A stretch of 60,000 nt of DNA from Adiantum capillus-veneris (Eukaryota > Streptophyta > Polypodiopsida > Polypodiales > Pteridaceae), in NCBI GenBank assembly GCA_014529385.2, contig CM043965.1, positions 11,028,412 through 11,088,411 of the forward strand. The letters are read 5' to 3'. Position 1 is the stretch's first letter. The number at the start of each line of letters is the position of its first letter. The notes beneath the pieces are model-generated. The model saw only the letters and a list, made by a program, of their open reading frames with translations. It did not search any database and was not told where the DNA came from. Below are positions 11,438 to 22,272 of the stretch, piece after piece. The position numbers and the translations under genes are program-made.

Positions 11438-12475
11438 ACATCAACAAGCTCTCGAAATAAGGAACAAACAAAGAAATGTGGAGAATCAAAAGATGAAGAA
11501 GACGACGAGTTCTATGACTCTGTAGAACACTTCAAGCTTCAAGAAGATCAACGACCCAGGAATCAATGTCATCGCTACACGAATAACGTGCATCAAAAGT
11601 GGATTCCAAAGTCCTCGGTGAAAACACAACCACCACAAGCATCCTCATACATGGCTCCTAATAAGGATGCAAAGACTCAGCTAGGAGCAATACGACCAGA
11701 GCAACAAGCTAACAATGCTCTAATCAATGGGCTAGAAAAGTCCTCCAAGAAACTACCACCCACGAGCAAACAGACAGTAACTTTCCACTACTAGCCAAAA
11801 AATCAAGGGAAAGTACAAGAAGTCAACCTTGCTGAGGATAGTAGTGATAGTGATGAATCTTACAACATCCCCTATCATCAACTCAGGCCATCACTATCAC
11901 CAACCCCTTCAGCAACAACCATGACAGGTCAAAAGAACAGGACAACAAGTCAAAGCCAAAAAGCTTGACAAATCTGGATACCAAAAAGCCACATCGGCCA
12001 AAAACAGATATGGATCAAGAAGACAAAGATCTCTAATGACAAATCACAAGATCCAACACTAAAACAAAAACAAGAAAAGCGTGCACGAATGAGTAAGAAT
12101 ATCACAAAGTCGCAAGCTTTCACAACTCAGGTTTGGGCTCCAAAGAAGTTGATTCAAGCACAAAAAAGTCAGGAATTCATTTGGATTCCAAAACAACCAC
12201 AATATCAACTTTCAAAGCTTGAATCCCGTCCCCAACCAAGCGTACAAGGGCTGAAGCAAAGACCATTGTTGACTCACACAACAAAAAGGTGGATCCCAAA
12301 GAAGTCTCTTCAAACACAAACGAAACACGGGCAAGTATGGATTCCCAAACGAGAGCCAACAACAAAATAGCCAATAATCGCAAAGAAATGGGTCCCAAAG
12401 AAGAACAACAAAACTGCTATCAGTGCATCGCCGCTTGAATTCTTACAATTCTTCCTACGATTACAGTACAATTAG
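11438..12475 (+). pseudogene. E2 tail frame with repeated W-[IVA]-P-K motifs
   Basis: Frame 2 of the gag-pro polyprotein continues after the TAG at 11435 with further stops (11794, 11968, 12370). Seven tetrapeptides of the form W-I/V/A-P-K, plus one WIKK variant, occur in this single frame, with Trp codons at 11600, 11975, 12011, 12134, 12182, 12290, 12338 and 12389. Spacing is 36-123 bases for most, and 48-51 for three. Surrounding sequence is Gln/Lys/Thr/Ser-rich. The shared frame across stops shows it was once translated as a C-terminal repeat domain. Function unknown; a basic Trp-rich tail could bind nucleic acid, which is inference. Confidence 0.65.
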
Positions 12476-14180
12476 AAGAGAGCAAGTCGCTTCAATCAAG
12501 CAATGATACAGTAGCTTCAAAGACCATTACATTGCTTAGAATAGGAAGCCTCGCCAACAAATGCCAATAAGCAAATTGCTTATACCCACATCCTGCACAA
12601 CATAAATCTTTTCCATGCATTGACTGTGTATGCATAATAGGGCTACATTACAAGTCCTGCATCGGCACAACTTTTAATTGCCCAAGCACAACACATACCC
12701 TTTGCGATACCCTGTCGTAAAGGATGACTCCAAATAGGAAGGGAGGAGGCATTCTGAATGCGGACCTAACATTATGACTATTAGAGGGCAATGTTTTGTG
12801 AGATGCATTGAATTTTTGCGTTTTATTGTGATAATTTTTTGACGAAATTTAGAGTATATACCCTCATAGTAGTGTTACAGAGGAGTATGGGGACAAAATC
12901 CATATATGAGCCCCTAGGGACATGTGTATAGTGTACATATCATTTAGATTTCTATTTGAATGATTTTTCTTTTGTTGCGTTGTTTTAAGATTTTCTTTGT
13001 TTATTATTAAGAAAAAATAAAAAAATCCATAGTCCACATGAAGAAAAGACTGACGAGAGGCTTGAGCACTACAAAGAGAAGAAGGTACAGGGAAACGATG
13101 AAACTTCACGAAGTATGTCTCAGCAGCCACTACAACAGCCGAAGAACTTGTCACAAAGCAGTGTCAAAACAGGCAACCGACAAGTCATAAAATTCAGAGT
13201 CGAGTAGCTAAGACACAAAATGAGTGAGGTGTTAGTCCCAAAGCTTCAAGTAATATTCTCTATGGTCTAAGCGTCTTAGCTATTCTAGGTACTGCTCAAG
13301 CTGAAAGAGTTGAGCATATTTAAGTTGTGTCGCTCATGTTGGTATAGGTGAGCAAAAGAGTCGAAGTCTAAGTACTTAAGTCTGGTGAAGTGAAGGAGAA
13401 GGTCCAAAAGACACTCACATACTGAGCACAGTGAGATACGAGTGGAGAAACTTCTACATCGAAAACCCTTCTTGGAAAGGTGGAAGCTATTGAGACATCT
13501 TTTGATGTCACATGTGTTACATTTATTCCTCGAAACACCCATCATCTCCTTCTTTCACATTGCATGCTTTTGTTGAAAAGTTTCTCATATGCATATAGAG
13601 TGTCCCATAATTGGCACTTGCATTAGGGACTCTTTCCGTGTTTCACCCAAGCACTCACCTTTCATGAACATGTACTTCACGTTCAACTGCTCAACTCCAA
13701 TAAGAGTGTATACCAAAGGCATTTTTTTTCCCATCGGGTTTTTTCTCTTTGGTCATCCAGGTTTCAGACCCTAATCTAAAGACACCTATCACCATCCTCT
13801 TGTACATATTCCTTCTACATCAACAATAAGGAAATGCTACTCAAATCAATTGACAAATGAATTGGAGCACCAATTCAAGATCATAGCATACTTCTCCTCA
13901 ATGGTGAGTTGAAGAATGGCCTACAATGACAAAGCTGCAGACAACACTAACAACATGATTGCACAGGAACAAAGAAGTCCCCAATGAAGAAGAGCATACA
14001 TAAAAGTAATCAGAGGATCTCAAAAGATGAATGGTTATGATGATAGATGTCCGCTCTAATGGATCATAGTTCTTGTTGTGGTTCGACAAAGTTACAAGCA
14101 GTGCAACAGATAATGCCAAAACGACAGCAACGACCACATCGCCATCGACAATCAGGTCATGTCGGGGACGACATGAACGC
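12476..14180 (+). other. E2 3' non-coding region
   Basis: These 1.7 kb hold no recognisable domain in six frames. Short frames on both strands lack family features. It ends at the polypurine tract. The missing RT-RNase H-integrase block would occupy this region in an autonomous relative. Confidence 0.7.
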
Positions 14181-14192
14181 AGAAGGGGGGAA
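14181..14192 (+). other. E2 polypurine tract
   Basis: AGAAGGGGGGAA lies directly before the 3' LTR TGTTGACC. This is the expected plus-strand primer. Confidence 0.9.
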
Positions 14193-15150
14193 TGTTGACC
14201 GCTGGGTCAACAACACGACATAACTCAAGTTTCATACCAAAGTCTTATCTTTTGCGAGTTATGAAATGCTGCAGATTATGGCTATAAACGTCATTTGTAA
14301 TGAGTAGTTATTCTAGTTTCAGAAGCCGGGGTGCAATGGCACTTCCAGATTGTAAATACAAAACCATTTGACCCTTTCAAGCCCATTTTTGGTTAAACCT
14401 AAGGTAGCCTTAGTATATAAGGTACCTAGGTCATTTTGTAAACAGGACTTTAATCATAATCAAAACTTTAGCGCTGCCATCTATTGTGTGTGAGAGAGAA
14501 AGAGAGTGAGTGTGAGCGTCATCCTCTCGCTACGCCCGGCTCGCTCAACACATTGGAGATCCGACTGCACCATTGCTGCAGGCTCGAGGAGAGCTACGCG
14601 ACAACGCCAAGCATTCCACGCGAGACGAAGCGCACACGCTGACGCATCTACGAGCTATTTGTGGTCGTAAGCGTATCAAACGATGTCTGTTTTCTGCATG
14701 CTAGTAGTCTATAGAATCGTGGTGACATAAGCTACGCATAGGTACTCATAAATTTCAGTTTCGAACACTTTCCAAATTCGGCTCTGTCATCCTACACGTT
14801 TTCCGCAGATGGGTTTAGAGTGAGGGTTTTGAGTGTAGAAGCTTAGGGACAGGTGTATCCTAGTGAGGGGATGGTGTTCCTTAAGTTTCGTATGAATCTG
14901 GCATGATTAGGTGAGTTACCTTCCGTATGTGTGTATGTGGCTAGGTGGTGTAGTTGAGAGCAGTGAGGTTCTTGATTGTGCTTTAGTTGGCCTTCGAGAG
15001 TGTTGTATGTGTAGGATGGTTTTAACCTGACAAGCTTAAGAGATTTCCTCCGTGTGCCTATCGTGTCATCTGTGTCCTCGATTGACATTATGTTGATCTA
15101 GGTAGTGTTTGCATGCACTTCATGGGTGTGTGAGTCTCTCCCATCCAACA
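14193..15150 (+). repeat. E2 3' LTR
   Basis: Length is 958 bp, equal to the 5' LTR, beginning TGTTGACC and ending CCAACA. It is followed by the ATCTT target duplication at 15151-15155. No indels are needed over most of the alignment; differences are mainly transitions. Confidence 0.95.
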
Positions 15151-15155
15151 ATCTT
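15151..15155. repeat. Right target-site duplication of E2
   Basis: ATCTT matches 3809-3813 exactly and marks where E1 pol resumes. Confidence 0.95.
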
Positions 15156-16760
15156 CTAAGGAGGTTTAGTCTGATTTGATGATACCCTCTCTTCACGTAG
15201 GATACTAGCAAGCATCTGGTAATCTGCATCTCTGACAGCAACATCCGAGACCTTGTCTAAAATAGGGTTGTTAGCCATGGAAATTTCCCCCAGAAAAGCT
15301 TCACGGCTTAGGGCATCTGCCACAACATTATCCTTACCTGGTCTAAATTTAATTTCAAAATCATATTCGTGCATGAGCTCTATCCATCTCCTCTATCTCC
15401 TGTTAAGGTTAGGTTGGGTAAAAATCCACTTAAGGCTCTTGTGATCTGTTACCGATTGGAATTTGTGTCATAGATAATGTCTCCATAGCTTGAGAGCGTG
15501 AATAACTGCTAGCAATTCTAAAACATGTGTAGCATAATTCACTTCATGAACCCTAAGCTTCTGAGAAGTATAAGCCACAGGCCTTCCTTCTTGAGTAAGG
15601 ACTCCTCCTAATGCAAGGTTACTAGCATCTGTGATCACCTCGAATTGAGTAAGGACTCCTCCTAATGCAAGGTTACTAGCATCTGTGATCACCTCGAATT
15701 CTTGGGTGAAGGTTGGAAGTTTTAAGAGAGGTTTTGAAGCAAGATACTCCTTAAGCTGTTTGAAGCAAGATTCATGTTTTTCTTCCCAAAGTATCGTAGC
15801 TCCTTTCTTTAGCAAGTCGGTTAGTGGTGCAGCTTTAAGAGCATAGTCCTTTACAAAGATCCTGTACCACCCTGTGATACCTAAGAACCCTCTGACTTCA
15901 GTTTGTGAAGTGGGTTGAGGCCATTCCACAATATCTTTGACTTTGTCAGGGTCAATAGAGACTCCTTCAGGTGAAATGATAAACCCTAAGTAACAGACCT
16001 TAGGGGTAAAGAAGGTACATTTTCTTTTCTTTGCATACAGCTTATTTTGGCGTAAAAGCTCTAACACTTTCCTAACATGTCCTTCATGCTCTTCCTCTGA
16101 TTTGGAATAAATTAAGATATCGTCAAAGAATACTAGGACAAAAGCGTCCAAGAATTCTCTAAATATATCGTTCATCAGACGATTGCAAGTTGCAGGAGCA
16201 TTCGTAAGTCCGAAAGCCATCACTGTAAATTCGTAATGACCATAACGAGTGTTGAAAGCTGTTTTGGAGATATCAGCCTCCTGGATTCAAATTTGATGAT
16301 AACCAGATCGAAGATCAATCTTAGTGAATATTTTGGCTCCATGTAATCTGTGAAGCATCTCATCAATATGAGGAATTAGATATTTATTCTTGATGGTAAT
16401 CTGATTTAAGCCCCTATAATCTATGCAAAGTCGAAGAGAGCCATCCTTTTTCTTTTGGAAGAGAACAGGTGCACCCTAGGGAGATGTACTAGGTCGGATA
16501 AACCCTTGCTCAATCAACTACTTAAGCTACTCCTTGAGTTCTATAGCCTCTGGAAGTGACATCTTGTACGGCGCTCTTGAGACTGGTTCACTGCTTGGAA
16601 AAATGTTGATTTCATGGTCTACCTCCCTAGGTGGTGGTAGTTCAGAAAGTTCAGCGGGGAAAACATCTGAAAATTCTTCTAGCCACATTGGTTCAGGGTT
16701 GGAAGAAGAATTTTCTACTTTGTTTAGCTTGACTACAAAAATTTGTTGACCCTTGCGTAA
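15156..16760 (-). pseudogene. E1 reverse transcriptase and RNase H, interrupted
   Basis: RT starts near 16600 with [11 protein letters not shown] and continues through [12 protein letters not shown] and [14 protein letters not shown] to the catalytic VFFDDILIYS near 16125, where the F-x-D-D form of gypsy RT is intact. A conserved LGFIISPEGV and GFLGITGWYR follow. RNase H begins near 15700 with TDASNLALGG and continues past LEIKFRPG-type sequence to about 15300 (FRPGKDNVVADALSRE). TAG or TGA codons interrupt RT at three places where E4 or consensus has Trp, Gln or Arg codons, mostly C-to-T or G-to-A changes as expected of methylated DNA. A 54-bp duplication lies in RNase H. The RNase H frame ends near the E2 insertion point. 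Confidence 0.92.
15591..15698 (-). repeat. 54-bp in-frame tandem duplication in E1 RNase H
   Basis: Two exact copies (15591-15644, 15645-15698) each encode FEVITDASNLALGGVLTQ, doubling the segment with the first catalytic Asp of RNase H (TDAS). Eighteen codons are added without breaking the frame. E4's matching region lies beyond the window end. Confidence 0.95.
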
Positions 16761-16765
16761 CCCTT

Positions 16766-17290
16766 TCAAAAGACGATTAGCTTTGACCAAGTAAGATTTT
16801 GGTCGTCCATTCTGGCCTTGAATAGGACTTCTTGACCTTGGTTGTCCACAAAAGTAACACTTCCTTGGGCACAATGGATATTGGCATTATGACTGGCTAA
16901 CCAATCCATTCCAAGAATTCCGTCATAGATTCCTATGGGTAAGGTTTGAAAACTAGTAGAAGTAGAGTATTCTCCCAACTTGAAATCTATTTTTCCCACA
17001 GTGTACTCAGATAACACCTCCTTTCCATTGGCTAATTCAACTCTCATCTTTCTTGCAAGGTGTTGATTAAGTCCTAACCTCCTTAAACATTTAGGTGACA
17101 AGAAAGAGTGAGTACTACCACAATCAATAAGAAGCTCAAATTTTTCACCTTGGTGATTTGCTGGTGTTTGAATGACAACATATTGTTGTCTTGCTCTTGG
17201 GTTATCAATTGCAGCATGTAGAGTTGCTCTTTCCTCTTGTTCTTCTCCCAATGTTGGTTCTCCTATGATAGCATTGACTCTGGCAGCCAT
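16766..17290 (-). pseudogene. E1 aspartic protease
   Basis: A 174-codon open piece. The active-site segment [16 protein letters not shown] (D-C-G codons at 17117-17125) is followed by the conserved [10 protein letters not shown] near 16900 typical of chromovirus proteases, where ILGMDWL precedes the RT linker. The usual D-S/T-G is D-C-G here and also in E4. The protease would cut the Gag-Pol polyprotein. A frameshift near 16800 separates it from the following linker, which continues in another frame to about 16527. Upstream it joins the gag knuckle after the Arg/Gly-rich GRGRGRGMAARVN region. Confidence 0.88.
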
Positions 17291-18160
17291 TCCGCGCCCT
17301 CGACCTCGTCCTCCATTTCTTCCTCCACGATTTATTATTTGGCCTCGTCCTCTAGCTCGATTAGGTGTATTTGTTGCGGAGACTCGTCTAGGACATACAT
17401 TCCTAAAATGTCCTAGCTCGTTGCATTCATAACATCTAAGATCTGCATTTTAAGCTCCATTTGCTGAAGCTGCAACTATTGGATGAGTTTGGTGAATTGG
17501 GTGAACTTGCCTTTGGTTCCACATCATAGGCCGTCCTCTTCTTCCAACATTCCTTGTATTTCCATTTCGTACCCTTTGAGAGTTTGACATCTCTTTAGCT
17601 AAGGGTTTAGCTCTTAAAAGAGCATCTTGCAAATTTACAAGCCTCATGGCTTCTAGACGTGTATTTAAAGGAGCATTTAGCTCTTGGCAGAAATGGGCTA
17701 CTTGTTGATCTGCGGTCATTGGCAGAGCATAGCGCCTAAGAGTTACAAATTTGGAGTAGTATTCTTCCACTGAAAGATGAAACTGACGTAAGTTTGAAGA
17801 ATTCATTCATCTTAAGGGATTCGTGTGCAGGTGGAAGATAATGTCCTTTGACAGCATACTTAATATCTTCCCAAGTTTGAGTGTTTTGAGCTACTTGATT
17901 ATCTTTGCAGTGTTGTTTCCACCAAAGCTTGGCATCCCCCGTGAGACGAAACATAGCCAACATTGCTTGGTTATTGGGAGTAGTACCAGCAGTAGTAGCA
18001 AAATAATCCTCCATCTCTTCGAGCCACACTTCTGCATCGCGCTCAACTAGGACTCCTTCCCCTTTGAAAGAGGGAAGTTTAGATTGATTGAGAAGTAGCT
18101 TTTTCTCTTGAAGAGATGTGTACACCGCACTTTGTGCAATATAGATTAAGTGAAACTTTA
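17291..18160 (-). pseudogene. E1 gag with CCHC zinc knuckle, frameshifted
   Basis: Gag begins near 18150 with a sequence equal to E4 MVQSAVYTSLQEKK, but the ATG is lost here. The core (KLPSFKGEGVLVERDAEVWL, then LWWKQHCKDNQ and WEDIKYAVKGHYLP) matches the Retrotrans_gag family. A one-base insertion near 17790 compared with E4 breaks the frame, after which YYSKFVTLRRYALPMTADQ continues at 17736-17450. The knuckle CYECNELGHFRNVC (C-x2-C-x4-H-x4-C) lies near 17390-17435 after a TAA. An Arg/Gly-rich stretch follows. Gag binds and packages the element RNA. Confidence 0.9.
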
Positions 18161-18307
18161 TTGGATACTCTAACTTTAATCCACTTTAAGGCAAGACTTG
18201 ATCAGACAATAATACAAACAAAAGATAATATTAATTCAAACTTTATTTATATACACATTATTTGCTACCAAGGTTAGTAGTCTTTAGGTACAAGGATTGT
18301 AATGTCT

Positions 18308-18748
18308 CTATATTTTGAGTTTAGTGACTACAAAAGAATAGGCTAAAGGATCAAAATAGTAAGTTTCTTTTGACCCTTGAAAGCTACGAGATACACATAT
18401 GGGTCGAATCCTACCACCATGGATAACTTTTGTAACTTGGTTATAGACCCATTGAGTCTGAGATATCTTTTCTCCTCCCAAGGTAATGGTAGCATCCGGA
18501 TTCTTAGTACCAATGAAAAGATAAACTTCGATGACTTTTAACTCCTCTGCCCATCAAAGTTTCTTGAGGTTGGTATCCATGCACCATATCTTGTCAGCAT
18601 CGATGGTATAGATTCCTCCAGATGGACTCCAATTGATGCCCCATCCTCTATGCACCCTTGGGATAGGTGGTGCAAACACCCTATCCAAAATCATCATCAC
18701 CCTTTTTCGAAACTAATAATTTGGTGATTGGCATGCATTTTCAAACAT
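18308..18748 (-). pseudogene. E1 leader ORF between primer site and gag (146 codons)
   Basis: A 441-base frame starts ATG at 18748 (MFENACQSPNY) and ends TAG at 18308-18310 (PFVVTKLKI). Two in-frame stops break it: TAG at 18713-18715 where E4 has CAG, and TGA at 18554-18556 where E4 has CGA. E4 carries the same frame at identical length with a stop at a different codon. No database family comes to mind. The protein would be mixed charged, with Trp/Tyr-rich patches (WGINWSPSGGIYTIDADK). Its position before gag recalls extra 5' ORFs of some gypsy elements, but homology is not claimed. Confidence 0.6.
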
Positions 18749-18922
18749 GATGGTGAACATCTGGAATTTCTGGTAGGCTGAATGAACATTTTCCTCTACC
18801 AGAAAAGTTCAATCTTCAATACCATATAAAAACTCAGAACAATTTTTCTAGGCTCTTCTATTATTTCAAACATTCACATCCTTCAATATCCAAACATCAA
18901 TCTAAAAATCTCCCCAAGCTTT

Positions 18923-18941
18923 AACCTAGGCTCTGATACCA
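18923..18941 (-). other. E1 primer binding site (Met-tRNA type)
   Basis: The minus strand reads TGGTATCAGAGCCTAGGTT, one base after the 5' LTR. It is complementary to the 3' end of plant initiator-Met tRNA, the usual primer of chromoviruses and copia elements. Confidence 0.95.
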
Positions 18942-19303
18942 GTGTGAGGTGCCCGTCCCTTTTTGAGAGGAGCGGAGTACCTTTGATAGGTCTCCAATCC
19001 TGAAAAAGAAAAACCAACGGACATTGCCTTAGCTACTACGTAGCCACGGGCATGAACCATTAGTGAAGGATTGGTCCTATCTCGCTATGGCGGAGCGTGA
19101 CCACAATAACCCTATCTAAAAAACTATCTATGATCAATTATACCTAAAAGTATAAATCTTAGAGTGACCAACCTGTGCGCTTTTTTCCCCATGTTTTAGA
19201 AGCAGAGCCGCCACGGTTTGTCTCTTTTAAGATTTATGACTTAAAAAAAAAGACAATTTCTAGTGTTGGAAAGTTACCCGACTCATCGGGTCCACCGGTC
19301 CAT

Positions 19304-19330
19304 AGAATGATACCGTCGGGGTATCATTCT
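19304..19330 (-). other. Conserved 11-bp hairpin in LTR (E1)
   Basis: Arms AGAATGATACC and GGTATCATTCT surround a 5-base loop. E4 keeps both arms perfectly at 57063-57089 with the loop in opposite orientation. A second small hairpin, ACCCGA-loop-TCGGGT, lies about 10 bases away. Both would be in the transcribed part of the LTR. Confidence 0.75.
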
Positions 19331-20609
19331 GCCACTTTCCACACCACACTCACCTTTCTTTTGTTATCTAATTACGACCGCACTGTTTAAACATACATGT
19401 TCCTTTACTTTATTTATGATACTGGTTCGTTAAAACAACCCTTCAAACAGTATTACAAACAATAGTCAAACAAGAAGTTGTACAATTTTAAACCAACAAC
19501 CCTTGGATTAAGTTCACTCAAGAATCTCTACTGGCGCTATTATGTCCTATCGGTATATACATTATTTATAAAAACCCTTCTCCTCATGAGCGTCCCATAC
19601 CGCTCGACAAGTACTCGTTGTGCTAATCTGGACGTACTCCCGCCACAGCAACAACGGTGCCAATCTGGGCGTCATCCTCACGCCACGACAAAACAAAACT
19701 ACAGTATCCAGCTGGGCTAGTCTGGGTGTACTCCCAGCACAGCATCAGTGGTGCCATCCTGGGCGTCATCTCACGCCTCGGCAACTGCCACATAATATCA
19801 GCGCTAATAAGTAGAGAGACTTGAGAGAAACTATACCGAAGGTTTTGGACAAACAGTCTTTCCTATAGGAACCAGTTTAACCAGACATTCTTTCCTACTT
19901 GTCAAACATATGCTCAATTTCTTGGGGTTAAGCCCTTGGTTTCGGTCCGTGTTTTGTTTTCATAAGGTAAATAATATATTCCTATGGTCTTGCATATGCA
20001 ATGATGCATAACTTGAACTGCAATACTAACCTCTACCATAGCTCCAATTGGTCCAATTGGTGGAGACATAACATGTTCCGCAAGAGTTCCACCGTTACTT
20101 GTACCAGCTTCATGATCATTAGCGCCTTGGGTTCGAGTACGCTTTGGAGCTATTTTTTTGTACTACACTTATATTATACACTTAGAACTTTAAATTGGTC
20201 AATTTCCCTAGTAGTCTCCTTGTTTCCAAAGAGAGTCTGTAATTTGAAGCCTCGCCAACTTGGATTCACACTTAGTGTTGTTGTTCTATATCTAATTTCT
20301 ATACATCAAATATTTGTTAATCTTAATTAATAAAAAATAAAGTGTGTAAACTACGAGTGAAATTTCAGGACTGCATTACTTTTATGCATGACATTTCTAA
20401 TCCAATTCTAACTTCCATTTTTATACTTCAACTAAATCAACTTTTAGTATTATTCAAAATTCTACTTAATCTAATTGACAATAAAATTGTTGAATGAGAA
20501 TTTCATCATGTATAATAAGAATATGATGAGTTATCTTATGTATTAACTTTCAATTAACTATGCATAAGTTAATTATAGTGAAGATGTACTAACTAAAGAG
20601 AGTAGGTAT

Positions 20610-21030
20610 ACTTAGAGAGATTAGAGTAAGAGAAAACATACACACACATCTTTTCTAAAGTTAATTGAATCTTACTAATCCATTAGAAAGATTAGAGTAA
20701 AAGAGAACACACACACATCCTTTTCTAAGAGAAAACATACACACACATCTTTTCTAAAGTTAATTGAATCTTACTAATCTATTAGAGAGATTAGAGTAAG
20801 AGATAGCACACACACACATATCCTTCTTAAAACTAATTGAATCTTACTAATCTATTAGAGAAATTAGAGTAAGAGATAGTATGCACACACACATAGCTAA
20901 TTGAATCTTACTAATCTATTAGAGAGATTAGAGTAAGAGATAGCACACACACACATATCTTCTTAAAACTAATTGAATCTTACTAATCTATGCGAGAGAT
21001 TAGAGTAAGAGATAGCATACATACATCATT
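20610..21030 (-). repeat. LTR-internal minisatellite, 5 units (E1 5' LTR)
   Basis: The same unit as at 1190-1700 but one fewer core copy. The two LTRs of one element start identical, so the difference arose after insertion. Confidence 0.85.
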
Positions 21031-21807
21031 CTTAAAGTTAATTGAATGCTCAATTAATACGCACCTTATTAGTCCACTAGAGTTTTTGCTCTCTTAGTGG
21101 TTTGTGGACGCCTTCTCTCTAAGAGAAGTGACAGCACTTCGTGAGCACTATAGAGGCAATCTCTATGTCTAAAGTGTGAGCATGGATGCTCTATTTATAG
21201 CAGAAAAGAAAACGTCCAACTTTTTTTTTTCTCAAAAATTTTTTTTTTAATTTTTTTTAAAAAATATTTTTTTTCCTCAAAAATCATACTTGCGTTTTTG
21301 GTACCCTTGTGGTACCCATCAGCTTGACCACTTTGTCATTATCATCAAAAGATAAGGCCACACAACCCCCCCTCATTATGATTGGTCAAGACTAGCCTCT
21401 CCTTTTCATGTGACAGTGTGTCCCACTTTGTCCCCTCCTATGTGAGTCCAGGTGAGTCCATGTGCTTTCATTTGTCATCCCTGTGTATTCTTTTGTGTTT
21501 ATAATTATTTTATTTATTTTCTTAATGAAAATTTACTTTACATTTTTAAGTTAAACTTTACAGTCTTATATTAACTTTACAGTAGTAAAAGAAAATTCTA
21601 CAATCAGTAAATAAGTCTTGTAATAAGTTAGTTAGTGATTCATATAGCTAAACATGTCAGAATTTTGTAGCGTAAATTTTAAATTTTAGGTTTTCTCAAC
21701 CTATGATTCATAATTTGAACTTGAATATCTTAAATAATGAGTGATGGTTAAAAAAAATTCAAATGCGTAATAGAACTTGTGTGAAATTCGAAAGTAGAGA
21801 CCTTACA

Positions 21808-22104
21808 CTCAACCTTTCAATTTCCCTTCATTCCCCATCCACAAGCGGTTTTGACCTTAGATTTATTTGGAGAAAGGATCTTCTCAAGCTGCCTCATATA
21901 GAATTCATCAAAAGAAATAGCAACAGGCCATACAAAGCCTCTATTTGCTCCTGTGGCATTCTCTACTTAATTTGTTACTCGTCATCTACCTCTTTTCTGG
22001 CATGGGAAGAAATATCTGTGCTAATCAGGAAATACTACCGGAATGGGTTTAACCGTAATCAGATCAAGAATACCATCATTCACGCCCTCAATCGACATAA
22101 CTGA
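21808..22104 (+). pseudogene. Possible reverse transcriptase C-terminal fragment
   Basis: An open frame runs from the E1 edge to TGA at 22102. It has a phrase pattern HSPSTSGFDLRFIW, IKRNSNRPYK and then ISVLIRKYYRNGFNRNQIKN. The order, ending with a short helix and then NGF/NGY plus Ile, is reminiscent of the segment after the RT thumb in Penelope-like or LINE-like elements. This is from memory of the family pattern and is weak. If correct, E1 inserted within an older element whose 5' part lies left of E1, outside the window. No nuclease domain is seen after it. Confidence 0.3.
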
Positions 22105-22147
22105 CCGGGGCTATTATTTCAAAAAGAGAGTCTTATCTCTCTCCTTA

Positions 22148-22180
22148 GGTAGTAGGCCCATACACAATGGGCCTACTACC
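22148..22180. other. Perfect 13-bp stem-loop
   Basis: GGTAGTAGGCCCA and its exact reverse complement flank a 7-base loop TACACAA. A second overlapping pairing is possible between CACAATGG in the hairpin and CCATTGTG just after it. It lies within 80 bases of the end of the RT-like frame, and about 90 bases before a C22 run. Confidence 0.85.
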
Positions 22181-22272
22181 GATCCATTGTGTGTGGCGCC
22201 TAGGTGAGGGCGGGTACACACATACACACACTTGTATACTGTGCATATGAAGAAAAAATTCCAACACACCCG

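Larger units (their letters stand above)
3814..15150 (+). mobile_element. E2: gag-protease-only LTR retrotransposon inserted in E1
   Basis: The element is complete at 11,337 bp. It has 958-bp LTRs (TGTTGACC to CCAACA), 5-bp target duplications, an Asp-type primer site, a 2.7-kb leader, gag, protease, a 2.7-kb 3' region and a polypurine tract. I found no RT, RNase H or integrase motif in any frame between the protease and the 3' LTR. This matches the class of non-autonomous elements called TR-GAG or, for large ones, LARD (established categories). By hand the LTRs differ at roughly 40 positions (about 4%), so insertion is not recent. The gag-pro frame carries several stops, so this copy is inactive. 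Confidence 0.93.
1..21807 (-). mobile_element. E1: Ty3/gypsy chromovirus, nested host of E2 (3' LTR cut by window start)
   Basis: Read on the minus strand, the order is 5' LTR, Met-type primer site, leader frame, gag with CCHC knuckle, protease, RT, RNase H, [E2 insertion], integrase with a chromodomain-like tail, polypurine tract, 3' LTR. Gag-PR-RT-RH-IN order defines Ty3/gypsy, and the motif after the integrase GPY/F region places it among chromoviruses. Window base 1 aligns with 19423 of the 5' LTR, so about 480 bp of the 3' LTR lies outside. Without E2 the element would be about 11 kb. Coding frames are split by stops and frameshifts, so it is dead. Lineage within chromoviruses is not resolved. 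Confidence 0.93.
18943..21807 (-). repeat. E1 5' LTR (2,865 bp)
   Basis: In element sense it runs TGTAAGG at 21807 to CCTCACA at 18943. It matches 1-2456 (same element) and the E4 LTR in reverse. The five bases after it, CTCAA at 21808-21812, should be the target duplication, but the other side is outside the window. Confidence 0.95.

Noticed and set aside
22102-22266. 165-bp LTR on the minus strand ending TGTTGG beside the G-run
   Set aside because: No primer site at the other end and the proposed LTR end coincides with a stop codon of an open frame.
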